Source: Diadema setosum
Taxonomy: Eukaryota; Echinodermata; Echinoidea; Diadematoida; Diadematidae
Assembly (NCBI GenBank): GCA_033980235.1
Contig: CM067069.1
Coordinates: 13,094,828-13,158,827, forward strand
Direction of reading: 5' to 3'
Length of the DNA: 64,000 nt
Shown one piece after another: positions 13,029 through 24,300 of the stretch (position 1 is the first letter of the stretch; each line of letters opens with the position of its first letter). The notes beneath the pieces are model-generated. The model was given only the letters and a program-made list of their open reading frames with translations. It was not told where the DNA came from and searched no databases. The position numbers and the translations under genes are program-made.

Positions 13029-14583
13029 CTAGAAATGTCGCTATGGCGACTGGTATGCCTCCGCCATAATGCATGATTTTCCCAATAGGTCTAGATAGTA
13101 CATGTGGACACTGTGTGATTACATTTTCACAAAATTGGCAAAATATTGGAATGACAAGTTTGTCACAAATGTGTTGAATGTTCACCTTCCTTGACGTAGG
13201 TTTAATTGGATGAATAGGAGAGCATGTATCTAGGGATTTAAGGACTTTAACTTGACTTTGAACCATTCATACATTTAGGCATTGAGTAATTTTCAAGGTA
13301 CAGGTGTGGAGAAAAAGTGCAATTTCTGAATTGAATAGTAAATTGTTACCATTTTCATCTGGCCCTTGACCCTAAAATTCATGAGATAATTACTTTCAGG
13401 TAGAACATGCATAATATGTACTAAGTTTCAAGGTAACTTGAGCCACTTCCGAGATATGGAGGAAAAAGTTAGTTCAGCACTTTCAATTGATCTTTGACCT
13501 TTTTACCTTTGAGGCAAAAAGAGAAAAAAAAAAACTTTCCAGAGAATTGCATTGCATAAATATGAGGGTAATAGTAAAATTTTGAAGTCTTGCACTTGAC
13601 CTTTGACCCCTGACCTTTGACCCCATGAACCCTACATTCTCTAGATAATCAGTCAGTACATGTATATACTATACGTTCCATGAAGATACCTTGAACAATT
13701 TTCCAAGGTACAGAGAAAAAAAAAGAAGTTTTAATATTTCTACATGACCTTTTGACCTTTGACCTCATGACCCAAACTTTCACCAGAGAATCTTAATTGG
13801 GTAATACATGTATACACTAAGTTCCAAGAAAATATCTTCAGGCATTCAATAGATATGGTGGAAATAGTGAAATTTTATGTATTTGACCCTGACCTTTTGA
13901 CCTTTGACCTCATGACCCAAACTTTCACCAGAGAATCTTAATTGGGTAATACACGTATACACTAAGTTTGAAGAAAATATCTTCAGGCATTCAATAGATA
14001 TGGTGGAAATAGTGAAATTTTATGTATTTGACCCTGACCTTTTGACTTTTGACCTTTGACCTCATGACCCAAACTTTCACCAGAGAATCTTAATTGGGTA
14101 ATACATGTATACACTAAGTTCCAAGAAAATATCTTCAGGCATTCAATAGATATGGTGGAAATAGTGAAATTTTATGTATTTGACCCTGACCTTTTGACTT
14201 TTGACCTTTGACCTCATGACCCAAACTTTCACCAGAGAATCTTAATTGGGTAATACATGTATACACTAAGTTTGAAGAAAATATCTTCAGGCATTCAATA
14301 GATATGGTGGAAATAGTGAAATTTTATGTATTTGACCTTGACCTTTTGACCTTTGACCTTGAGCATGTGCACCCAAAAGTTGATAGGCACAACTTCATCC
14401 CCTAATACACATACATGCCAAGTTTCATTAGGATACCTCAACAGGTTTCGATAGTTACCTTGTCCACAAAATTCATTACGGACGGACGGACGGACGGAAG
14501 GACGGACGGACGGACGGAAGGACGGACGGACGGACAATCCGAAAACATAATGCCTCCGGCACCACTTCGTGGCGGAGGCATAA
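13029..14583. mobile_element. TGCCTCCGCCA-ended repeat with TGACC arrays, copy 1
   Basis: It starts ACTAGAAATGTCGC and TATGCCTCCGCCATAATG, and ends with a hairpin (TGCCTCCGGCACC...GGCGGAGGCATA) preceded by a (GGAC)n run. The body has many TGACCTTTGACC motifs. From about 13740 a 145-152 bp unit repeats four times almost unchanged. A shorter relative is at 22434-23362. No protein is encoded; class unknown. Confidence 0.85.
13741..14370. repeat. Tandem repeat, 145-152 bp unit, four copies
   Basis: The block CCCAAACTTTCACCAGAGAA begins at 13771, 13916, 14068 and 14220. Copies are nearly identical, differing mainly in one extra TGACTTT and in TTCCAAG versus TTTGAAG. This indicates recent unequal exchange inside the larger element. 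Confidence 0.93.
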
Positions 14584-15930
14584 AAAGAAACACTTGTACC
14601 ACAGATTTGAATTCATTTCATTTGGTGCATCCTAACTGGTCTATCCCTTTCACCTTCACAAAGGACTGCAATCATTCGGGAGGGGGGAGGGGGAATTGAA
14701 AACAAAATATCCAGCCCTACAGAACTATACAGAAAAGAAATGTCCAAAAAAAAAGTATGGCTTTTGCAAGGTGGTGTCTATACAAGTTTGTGGTGCAACT
14801 GATAAACAGCCATGTTTATCACAAATGCAGGATATGTCTCTCCTGTATTTTTTCACAGCAGGTTAGGGTGAAAAACTTTCATGTCATGAACCGTCTAAGA
14901 CCGTTTAAAACAAGACATTTCACAAATCATACCACATCACACGGCACTGTAAACTGATTTGCATCAAAAGTTGTTTTGAATGGTTATATTCTCCTTTTCT
15001 CATCTTAACTTAGCTTTAAATAGCTAAGCTTTCAATCAGATGACGGATGAGGCTTTTTTTTTTCTGATATAAAAGATAAACATAGAAAAAAAGACTACAT
15101 TATTTTCTTTTTTAATAATTATTCAAAGTTTCAAGGAATTTAACTTTGTTATCGAGCCGAGCGCAACTCGTGGCACACAAAAGCATTATCTGTGCTTAAA
15201 GTCGACTGGGTCACTGAAACAGGACAAAGCCGACTTTAACTGCCTGCATTTACAGAAGGATACAATTAATGGCTTGATCGTTAAGTATGATGCTTGTTGC
15301 TGACCTGCCTTTCGAGACAATTAATCACTGCTCAGCTTCAACAGAAAGGGCAGTGCGGCAATTAGCTGTCTACGTAAGCATCGTGTCAGTATCACAGCTA
15401 CAGCTGCGAGAATGTAAAAGGTTGCAAATCACGAAAATAAATTTTTTTTTTGCAGATTACTGTAATACCCGGTGGATATTTAACCACTGATGAAATCATT
15501 CCAAATGCTGCAAGCCCCCGAAAGCTTGACCTAAGAAGGGTTCTCGTCATATGGCATTTAACAAAATGCATCTCCCCCTGTTAGAATACTAAAACCCGCT
15601 TATTACCCAGCCTTCAAAAATGTCAGTAGAAGTTTGATTTTATGCAGCCTCCACACCAACCACATACAAACACCTGTAAAGGAAGTCTAATTGCCTCTGC
15701 CTCTTGTTTACACTTTTCTAATGCTAGTTAAAAAAAAAGAAGAAAAGCTGCCACTGTCAGAGTTTCATAAAGGACCTATCATACAAACTATTACACATTC
15801 ACAAGTAACACACAACTTTGTTAGCAGAGAGGGTTGAGTAAGAGAGATGTGTCTTTTCACCGTAATCCTCCTTTAAAAGTTCACATGCTGTATCTATGCA
15901 ATTACAAAAGCCAAGTGAAAAAAAAAGAAG
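14584..15930. other. No gene recognised
   Basis: AT-rich sequence with no exon that combines good splice sites and a recognisable product. Confidence 0.5.
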
Positions 15931-15939
15931 GAACGGGCA

Positions 15940-16000
15940 TGTGATTTGAACCTGTCACCGACTGCATACCGCGCAGTAGCACTACCAACTGAGCTAAAGC
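15940..16000 (-). pseudogene. tRNA-like pseudogene or SINE head
   Basis: On the minus strand an A-box-like TAGCTCAGTTGGTAG, a perfect 5-bp anticodon stem (ACTGC/GCAGT, loop GCGGTAT) and a B-box-like GGTTCAAATC occur in tRNA order. A T-run follows, like a Pol III terminator. The acceptor and T stems do not pair. AACGGGCA flanks both sides directly (15932-15939 and 16001-16008). I infer a decayed or retroposed tRNA-derived sequence, not a working tRNA. Confidence 0.55.
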
Positions 16001-16229
16001 AACGGGCAGCGACGCATTCAAATCCAATGCTGGTTCCTGCGTTGTTACTTGGTGTTTATGATAACACAGATCAAGCATGCAATCACACTTACGGAGGGTA
16101 ATACAACAAATGTATGTATGGCATATGACTTATGTTAAATAAGCATACATATGTTGACTGCCAGTTGTTATACGATGCTGTCCCATTATCATGGATCAAC
16201 TTACAGAACCAAGCTTCTATGACTTACAC

Positions 16230-16530
16230 CAATATTATTATTAATTTTATTTTTTGGTTAAGCTTTTCATAGGCAACTGAATTCTTTATTTCTTTCAATC
16301 TATGTATTCACTGTGTGAGTGAAAAGAGTATCTTTTTTTCCAGTAGCCCATATGTAAAGCAGTTTATTTCTAATTCAATTGAGACTTTTTTCAATCCACT
16401 TTGTGTAATATTTCAAATTGTATCATAGTAATGTTTTTAATGTGAAATATGATATGTTGTTTAGATGTTGTATTTCTGTTTATGTTGTATTTATTTCAAA
16501 AGATGTGAAATAAACTTGAAACTTAAAACC
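16230..16530 (+). mobile_element. 3'-UTR-like tail with AATAAA
   Basis: A T-rich, coding-free stretch ends GTGAAATAAACTTGAAACTT. It resembles the 3' end of a retroposed transcript or non-LTR element on the plus strand. No upstream coding region is recognised. Confidence 0.3.
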
Positions 16531-16868
16531 ACTGGCTCAATAGCTTGGTGTATTTGGATGATGGTATTATTTGAAAGCTAATGTTTAGGATTAAACCACT
16601 CAAATATCTACCACACTTTACTTGCAAAACATGTCTCTACAATTATTCAAGAAATCAAGACACACACTTAAAGTAATCACAAGTTGACAACAAGAAAACA
16701 ACATGTCAACACAAAGCAACAACAGCATATTTTGCATTTAACAAGCTCTGACTTTGTCCACAAAGCACTCCTCCCCTCCCCCATCCCCCCCCCCCCCATC
16801 CCCCACCCCTTCTGCCTCGTGACCCTCGGCATTGCTTGCTAAACAGTGGAGGCCAGCAGCATGAACGC

Positions 16869-16918
16869 TTATTCACACCCACTGTTGAGGAAAGGGGATT
16901 GGCGCATTAGCGGAGGCG
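16869..16918 (-). CDS. Candidate terminal exon of DENND1
   Basis: A pyrimidine-rich acceptor (TTTCGTTCTCTCGTATCAACAG region) is followed by two bases that finish the split codon of the preceding exon, then PPLMRQSPFLNSGCE and TAA at 16869-16871. It lies about 960 bp after the large exon, in a GC-richer patch. The vertebrate ending (QWETFE type) is not seen, so this is only a candidate. Confidence 0.28.
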
Positions 16919-17465
16919 CTGTTGATACGAGAGAACGAAAGAGCTACAAGTGAGCTGCAAGCGGGATGCAGGGCGAACTAATCCTTGTCCCCTATGAATA
17001 CTGATGGCCGGATTAACATACTGGGACAGGCAGTGACATACAGTATTCAGTCAGACAAGCTCTGATTTCATGACCCTGGATTATTCTGCCGACAGCTTAC
17101 ACAAACACGCACAATGATTAACCTTTAGAAGAGGATTGCATGTTCATCTCCTTTCTCTTTCTCTGTTGTCCCTCTCCCCCCCCCCCCCCCCCCCTTTAAA
17201 TGTCTAGGATGTACAACTCTCAATGTTGGCTGTCAAGCCTAAAACTGTAAATGATAATGTCAGGGGTTACAATTGACTTTTCTAAACACTTTACCTCATG
17301 CTGACACTCTTTCCATTTCAACTGCAGCTGGGAGCCCCAAAACCCTGGATAACAAAAACTGCTGTGTTCAAGCCTCAAAAATTAATCCTGCCAATCATAT
17401 CTTCTAGAGATATTTGTTGTATAAGTGAGATTCTCCATCAACAACTGCACCAATCAGGAGGGGGG

Positions 17466-17596
17466 GGGGGCATTTCATGAAGCATTTTGTCTGACAAAGT
17501 TGTTGGACAAATTTGCTCTCAGCCAATCAGATGCAAGAATTTCAGTAACAGTTTGTCAGAAAAATATCCGACCAAACTGCTTCATAAAATGCCCCC
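17466..17596. mobile_element. Small MITE with GGGGGCATTTCATGAAGC-type ends
   Basis: GGGGGCATTTCATGAAGC on the left is mirrored by GCTTCATAAAATGCCCCC on the right with few mismatches, and TTTGTCTGACAAA / TTTGTCAG pairs inside. About 130 bp, non-coding. The element at 21205 has a similar plan. Confidence 0.75.
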
Positions 17597-17878
17597 AGAT
17601 GTTGTCACACAAGTGGTTACAATGTTCTGAAAAAGCAGTTATGAAAACATGTCACAATTAAAAAACATCTAAAACAATATCACCTCTCAAGGAAAAGGAA
17701 AACTGTAAGAATATTAAAATCTATTGTGCATTTACTCATAGGATGTTTAAACTTCATTAGAGCCAAGAATGCAGAGTACTTACAACCTGATAGTCCACTG
17801 GCTATAGCATTTGTCAAAGTAACAACACAAAGAAGCACTGGTAGACATAAACATCAAAGTCACCACTGGCAAACTCAC

Positions 17879-18719
17879 CTTGACTCGATGCTCCAGCTGC
17901 ATCTTTTCTTACTGGGCTTAAGGTGGTTCTTTGGATGTTGACCAGGTCAGCGAATGGGTCATTTGATGGCTGCTGACCGGTAGCAGGGACCTTTGCCGGC
18001 GATAATGGGGCCTGGAATGGGAGGACAGGGGGCTGAGGCACTGCTGGTTGAGGCGAGAAAGGGTTGGAAGAAGCCACCGCCGGCCCGGGCGGGGCCCATG
18101 GGCTTGCTGTCGTGGTAACTGTCACAAGGGGTGGTGCCATAAGGTCCTGGAATGCAGCGCTGTCGGACCTTGTCACTGGCTCCTGCCTGGCCGATGTGAA
18201 CACTTGCGAAGCTCTAGCCGCCTGCCCTGGAGGGTCGCTGCGTAGTGACGGGGGTCTTGATATCGTCAATGAGTCAAAGTGTAGTCCATATTCTTCCAGC
18301 AATTTCTGCCCCGTCTGTTTCTTCGGCGCTGCAGAGTTCAGTTTGCCGTCTGCCGCGGCACTACTACCAGCGTCAAACGTGGTAAAGTTGTCCTCAAACT
18401 GTCCTACCTCCCCATCGTTCGCGGCACTGTCCGGCGAGATATCTATGAGATTGACGTCGTTGGAATTGTTGGAGGACTGATGGTGGAGGTATGTGGGTGG
18501 TGGAGGTGGAGGCGGGGCAATCTTAGGTCGAGTCTTGGGAGGTGGGGGTAGTCGGGAGGCCCCCTGGCCCTCAGAGCTGTTTACGGACTGCGTATTGAGA
18601 CTACTAGAGCTGCTATTGTTGCTACCAAGGCTGATGTTGTCACCGCTTCCGTCCTGCCGCCTCTTCTCCTTCTTTTTTCGGGGTAGGGGCTGAGGAGTCG
18701 ATGGACCACCACTGGACCC
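17879..18719 (-). CDS. DENND1: DENND1 exon p: disordered tail with endocytic motifs
   Basis: This 841-bp exon follows TGCCTTCCAG and ends at GTGAGT (phase 1). Its 280 codons are Ser/Pro/Asn-rich. Visible motifs by codon: basic KKKEKRR (15-21), proline runs (58-61, 69-75) that could bind SH3 domains, clathrin-box-like LIDIS (91-95), FEDNF (108-112, an FxDxF AP-2 alpha-ear motif), NPF (219-221, EH-domain ligand) and DPF in NDPFADLV (253-260, AP-2 ligand). Vertebrate connecdenn tails carry the same motif classes and end shortly after a DPFEDLL segment, so little coding sequence should remain downstream. Confidence 0.93.
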
Positions 18720-19090
18720 CTGGAAGGCAGACAGGATGATATCTCATTATCAAGCATCATGTCAAACATGACAACTCATTCAAAGAGAGGAGTAAAGACA
18801 AGCTCACTGCATGGACACAATGCTCTGTAAGTCATACATCAGAGAGAAACAAAAATGCACAGACATAGGTCCCAGGCAAGCATGCTCCTGTTCCATTTAC
18901 GTAAGTACCAATCAGACAAACAATTCACAGAGTTGCCCCGAGGAGTTGGCTCTTGGACCGCTAACCACCTTCAACCATTAGAGCCGGTAATTGTTTAGGG
19001 ATTTGCTGTTGCAACTTTCTATTGTGGGAGCAAATCACCCTAGCGGGGGCAGTTGACATTTACATGGAATATTTTTCATCAATTTTTCTT

Positions 19091-19128
<38 letters not shown>

Positions 19129-21355
19129 GAGGTGGGAAGAAGAGGGGTTGGATGTTGCTATGTTGGTAGGGCTCAAAATGGCAACAGCACCAGGTTTATT
19201 GCCTGGATACCCCACGTAAAGCAAGTGTGCTGGTATTTTCATCCCAGGGGTGTCGGGGTGGGGGATACATAGGAGGGGAAGGGAGAGTAGGAGAGCTGTA
19301 TGCAAAAGTCAATAGGGTGCTACTTTTTTAGGTAGTGAAGGAAGTTGGCAAGCCCCCAATTATATTTGTGCTGTATATTTAAATCTTCCACTACTATACA
19401 ATTTCTTATAAAAGGCAACTAATCAGCATTAGGAAAAGAAAAAATTCCACAAATATCTTCTCAAATCTCATTAATCTACAGCTTAAAGTTAAATTCTCAT
19501 TCAACTACTGAAACAAATGAAATCAATACTGGTTTCTGCTTTTATAGCACAATTTGTTAAAACATATGTTATCTGCACCTGTCAAGTCTATTCATTTGAC
19601 AATACTGCACATAACTCTCAAATCATCAGTTGTAATACTATATGTTAATGACCAATTCCAGTTTGCTTGCTGGTCGGCGAGATATTGTCAGCAACAAAAT
19701 ACAGCTGTCACTGGCTGAAAAGAAAGTATAATTCACATCATATCATTTGTATATGTCAGGATATTGTATTCCAGTGAACACTCTGTTCCATTCATGCCTG
19801 CATATCATTGCAGTTTTACATTCAAACAAAACAAGATTTAAAAAAAAACTGACAGTCAAGTTATCCCACTCAGATGCATGCAAGCACTAAAACCATGGTA
19901 CTGAACAAACCAGCAAGCTTCATTCATGAACCAAAAACTGACAATACCATCTTTCACAGGGGAGAAAACAACAGCAGCAGCAGCAGCAGCAGTAACAACA
20001 ATAACAACATAAATCACTGTTGGTAAAACAAGGCAGGCAGGTGAATATGTATATTACTTCATTGAGCATCACAATGTTGGGCACTTCTACAGCCATCTCA
20101 GAATACAATCTGGTTCAGTGGTAAGCAATATCTGGGACAAGCTTTATTGCATTTGTGATTCAGTCTATATTGACTATAAAAAAAATGAGATAACTTCAAG
20201 AAAAAGAGGGCTTTTTCCATGGACAAGCACTCAGTCACAATAAAAGAGGCACCTCCTTACATCATATCGATCATCAAAGGACTCTCCTTTTCAAGATTAT
20301 TAGTTGTCAAATACATGTTATCTAAATGCAAATCTCTAAATTCATCAATTGCTTTGCATCAGATCTCCTAAAGACACACCTGCTCACCACACTCCAAGAA
20401 AAAGAATATGAAAAGAAGAGAAGAAACTGCAAAGAAACACTATAAACTCTCAAAGTAATCGTAATCCACTATCGGAGAAAGCTTACATATTGAAATAAGT
20501 TAGGTTGATCCCCTATGATCGGTTAAAAACACACACCATCAATATAATAAGAAAACCATTACTTCTCCGCACGTTCACAGGGGACAGGGTGGGGGAAGGA
20601 ACACTAATCCTGAGCAAATTTTACTGTTGTATAACTATACCCTCATGAAGAGTTTAATACAAGGTACGCCTGTGCAAAAGTTCTTCATAAAAATAAGCAC
20701 AACAAGCAAGCCTTAAGCATCACACCACTTTGATACCTCAGAGTGTCTGTGATAAAAAAAAAAAATCCTCACATAATGGACTTGATGGTCAGATCTATTG
20801 CCCTGATTTATCAATATTTGCTTGCCAGTCACAAACGAGAGCTCAGACTGAACTTCACGAGGTGTTAAAACACCCACCAGAGATTACCAAAGCCAGAGGA
20901 GTTGGGAAATTTCCATGACGACACCAGAGAGAGAGAGAGAGCTCGCATCTTTACTTTCTTCCCCACGGTGAGTTAAGTTTCTCCTACCACACGGCAGGTT
21001 GTGGAAGAGCTTGATTTTGCCTCAAATAATCCCCCTCGGCAAACTTTGCCAAGCCCCTAGAAGAGCAGTCTGGATTTCTTTCATTGGGGATTTTTTTTTT
21101 TTTTTTTAAATCCTAATTTTATTAGAAATATCCCACAGGCCTGGGTGGCTTCTTTCATGCAACCACTAAATTCTGCACCTATTGTACCATGGCTCTCTAT
21201 CAGAGGGGTGTTTCATCAACGTTTGTCGGCACTGACAACTTGAATCACCATAGTAACAGTCAGTGACTAGAGCATCTCAATGAATCAAAACCAAGGATTT
21301 TGCTAAAATTGGTCACCACCGACAAGTGTTGATGAAACACCCCCCAGGTCGTTGA

Positions 21356-21393
<38 letters not shown>

Positions 21394-24300
21394 TTGTACT
21401 AAAATGGTGAAAAACAATACCAATGCATTAAAGTTATATGATGAATTTATGTGTCTGAATGCTGACCAGGTTACAAAATATCCTACACCAAAATATTGAA
21501 TAATGAATCGAAGGTCAGAGCATCGTTTCAAACTAGAACTCGATAACGAATCACCTTATCCGTATGCATCTGAAAGTATGGTGACTGTATGAACGGTATG
21601 ACTGGTCAGGGCTTAATGTGACAGAAGGTGACCATTACCAGCACTCGACTCGCTCGTTGAAAGTCAAATTCCACACACTCTGTGGATGGGGGTCAGGCAG
21701 GGGCTAACAGCAACCATAACAACATGCGCAGATGAAAACTGCACGGCTATACAATATTTTTGTTAAATTGGTCAAGATATTGAGTCTGAATGGTCTAAAG
21801 GCTATACGATGAAAATCTATATCAAGTTTCAGTATAAATGTTTTGTATCTGAACAGGGAGTATTTCCATTTTAAGGGAGGTTTAAATCCTTTGTGGTTTT
21901 ACAGCTTTCCAGGAACTGTACAACATGGCTACCACAGGGACTATTTAAAAGCCTTAAATGTGATAGCTATTCAAACATCCAGTCAGGAAAGCTTTAGGGG
22001 ATGATTTTCTGCACAAATGAATGAGTGCCTAGGAGGTGCAAGGCATTGTAAACACAAATCAAAACACACTCAAAATGACCCTCTTAAATGAACCTTTCCA
22101 ATGCATGTGGAATTTATCAAATGATAGCATTAATCTTGGTATAATCTTTCTGCATGAACTTTATTTTTTCTTCGATAAACTGGTAACACTAGATTTTACT
22201 GTTAATCCTTAATTGGAGAGACATTAGATAGAACTCATTAAATTCATCAAATGTGCACACAATAACACACAGTCAAAAAAAAAATACAAAACTTGGCCAA
22301 ATTGAGAAAATCTTCTACAATGTGTTGTAATTTATATGAGCCAGTTATATAGTTTGTAAATGAAAGGCTTATCATTTTGCTATAAAAATGGTGCTTGATT
22401 TAAATAGGATTTATATATAAGAAACTAGAAATGTCGCTATGGTGACTGGTATGCCTCCGCCATAATGCATGGTTCTCCGAATAGGTCTATAGCACAATGT
22501 CTTGACAATGTGTGATGACAGTTTCACGTAATTGGCAAAATATTAAAATGACAGTCATTGTCACAAATGCATTGAGTGTTCACTTTCCTTGAACTATATA
22601 GGTTTATTTGGATGAATGGCTACACTATCTAAGAGTGCAGGTATTTGGGGATTTGAGGATTTGTACCCAACTTTTGACCCTTTTATAAGTTTAAAGAAGA
22701 AGTGAAATTTAGCACTTTCACTTGACCTTTGACCTTTTGACCTTTGGGCAAGAAACTTCCAAGAGAATCTGTATTGAGTAATACATGCATACACGGGTTT
22801 CAACAAAAAATCCTGAAGGCATTGCATAGATAAGAGAGAAATAATGACATTTTGATGAATTGACCTTGACCTTTAACCCATGACCTTTGACCCATGACCC
22901 CTAAATTCCATACATGATCACTGCCAGTCAATACATGCATATGATACTAAGTTCCATGAAGATACCTTGAAATATTTGTGAGATATGGAGAAAAAGTGAA
23001 ATTTTAACATTTTCAATTGACCTTTGACCCTTGACCTTATGACCCAAAGCTCTCTCTGGGTGATCTTTATTTGGTACTTCATGTATACACCAAGTTACAA
23101 GAAAATACCTCCAAGCATTGCATAGATATAGGGGAAATAAGTGAAATTTTTGATCATTTGACCTTGACCTTTTGACCTTTGACCTTGAGCATGTACACTC
23201 AAAAGTTGATAGGCACAACTTAGCCCAGTCATACATATACATGCCAAGTTTTATTAAGATACCTCTAACAGTTTTTTAGATACGCTGTCCACAAAATTGA
23301 TTACGGACGGATGGACAACCCGAGAACATAATGCCTCTGGCGACACTTCGTGGCGGAGGCATAAAAAAAGGAGTTTTCATTCTCATCATAAAACAATAAC
23401 AATGAATGATTTAAAAAAAAATCATAAAGAAATAACACCAGTAAAACCACAAAACTGTCATTTTGGGGATGTGTTTGGGTCGAGGAATAATGTCAGAATA
23501 GATCTATTTCTATTTTCATTTTTTTTATTCAGCTAAAAGACATATTCTTGCTGTGTGTGTATGCATATTTTTTTTTTCCATTTTATTCATTTTTTTTCTT
23601 CACCCTCAATTCTAAGTCTAAGCATGAACTGCTGACACCCTGACACAACCTTTAACAATTCTACTGCAGTGGTGGATGCAGGGGGGAGTGCACCGGACAC
23701 ACTTCCAGCTTCATATTTTCTAAAAAAACAAAAGAAATGAAAAGAAAAAAAAATGGGGGGGGGGAGGGGTGCATGCGCCTCCTTTAATTTTGTAAAGGCG
23801 CCCCCTCTTTACTGAATTCCTGGATCCGCCCCTGCTACTGGGAGGAGTAGGCAGAGGGAATTTCATCCCATACTGGCCAGTCAGAAAATAAAAGTATTGT
23901 CATTACCATTAGCATGACAATGTGCTGATTGAAGACTAACATGACTGATTATACATGAGCATTCATTACATTCTTTCTAGAGTGGTGTAAAATACACCCA
24001 CTGCAAAAACAAAAGAGAATTAGTTTTACATCAGGGAAAACTCAGAGAAATCAGAGAAAAGCGAAATGGGTCTAATTGGGATTACTTACAAAAATGTTCC
24101 TTGGGGGTAATTTTGTACAACCCTGGTTCATGGTCATACAGTAATAAATATAAATTAAGCTGCTACAGTTTTTTTTCCTGCTATGCAATCTTCAACTTTT
24201 AGTAGGAGATCTTTGGCTTTGAGGTCATTTTTGCAAAATCTCTTGCTCTAGCTGTGTGTCTCTCACTTAAGACATTAAAAAGTCTCTTGCTCAGAATGTT

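Larger units (their letters stand above)
18720..22433. other. DENND1 intron sequence
   Basis: Part of the long intron before the large exon. It holds the poly-G run, a CAG/CAA run (19972-19992), a GA run (about 20926-20941), a MITE (21205-21343) and an AC microsatellite (21357-21390). No exon recognised. Confidence 0.7.

Noticed and set aside
14295..14537. Open frame with SVRPS repeats
   Set aside because: It is the GGAC tandem run at the 3' end of the TGCCTCCGCCA repeat.
17790..17815. Spliced-looking 14-bp segment (CAG/TGGACTATCAGGTT/GTAAGT) just below the large DENND1 exon
   Set aside because: The intron would be only about 80 bp and the segment has no recognisable content.
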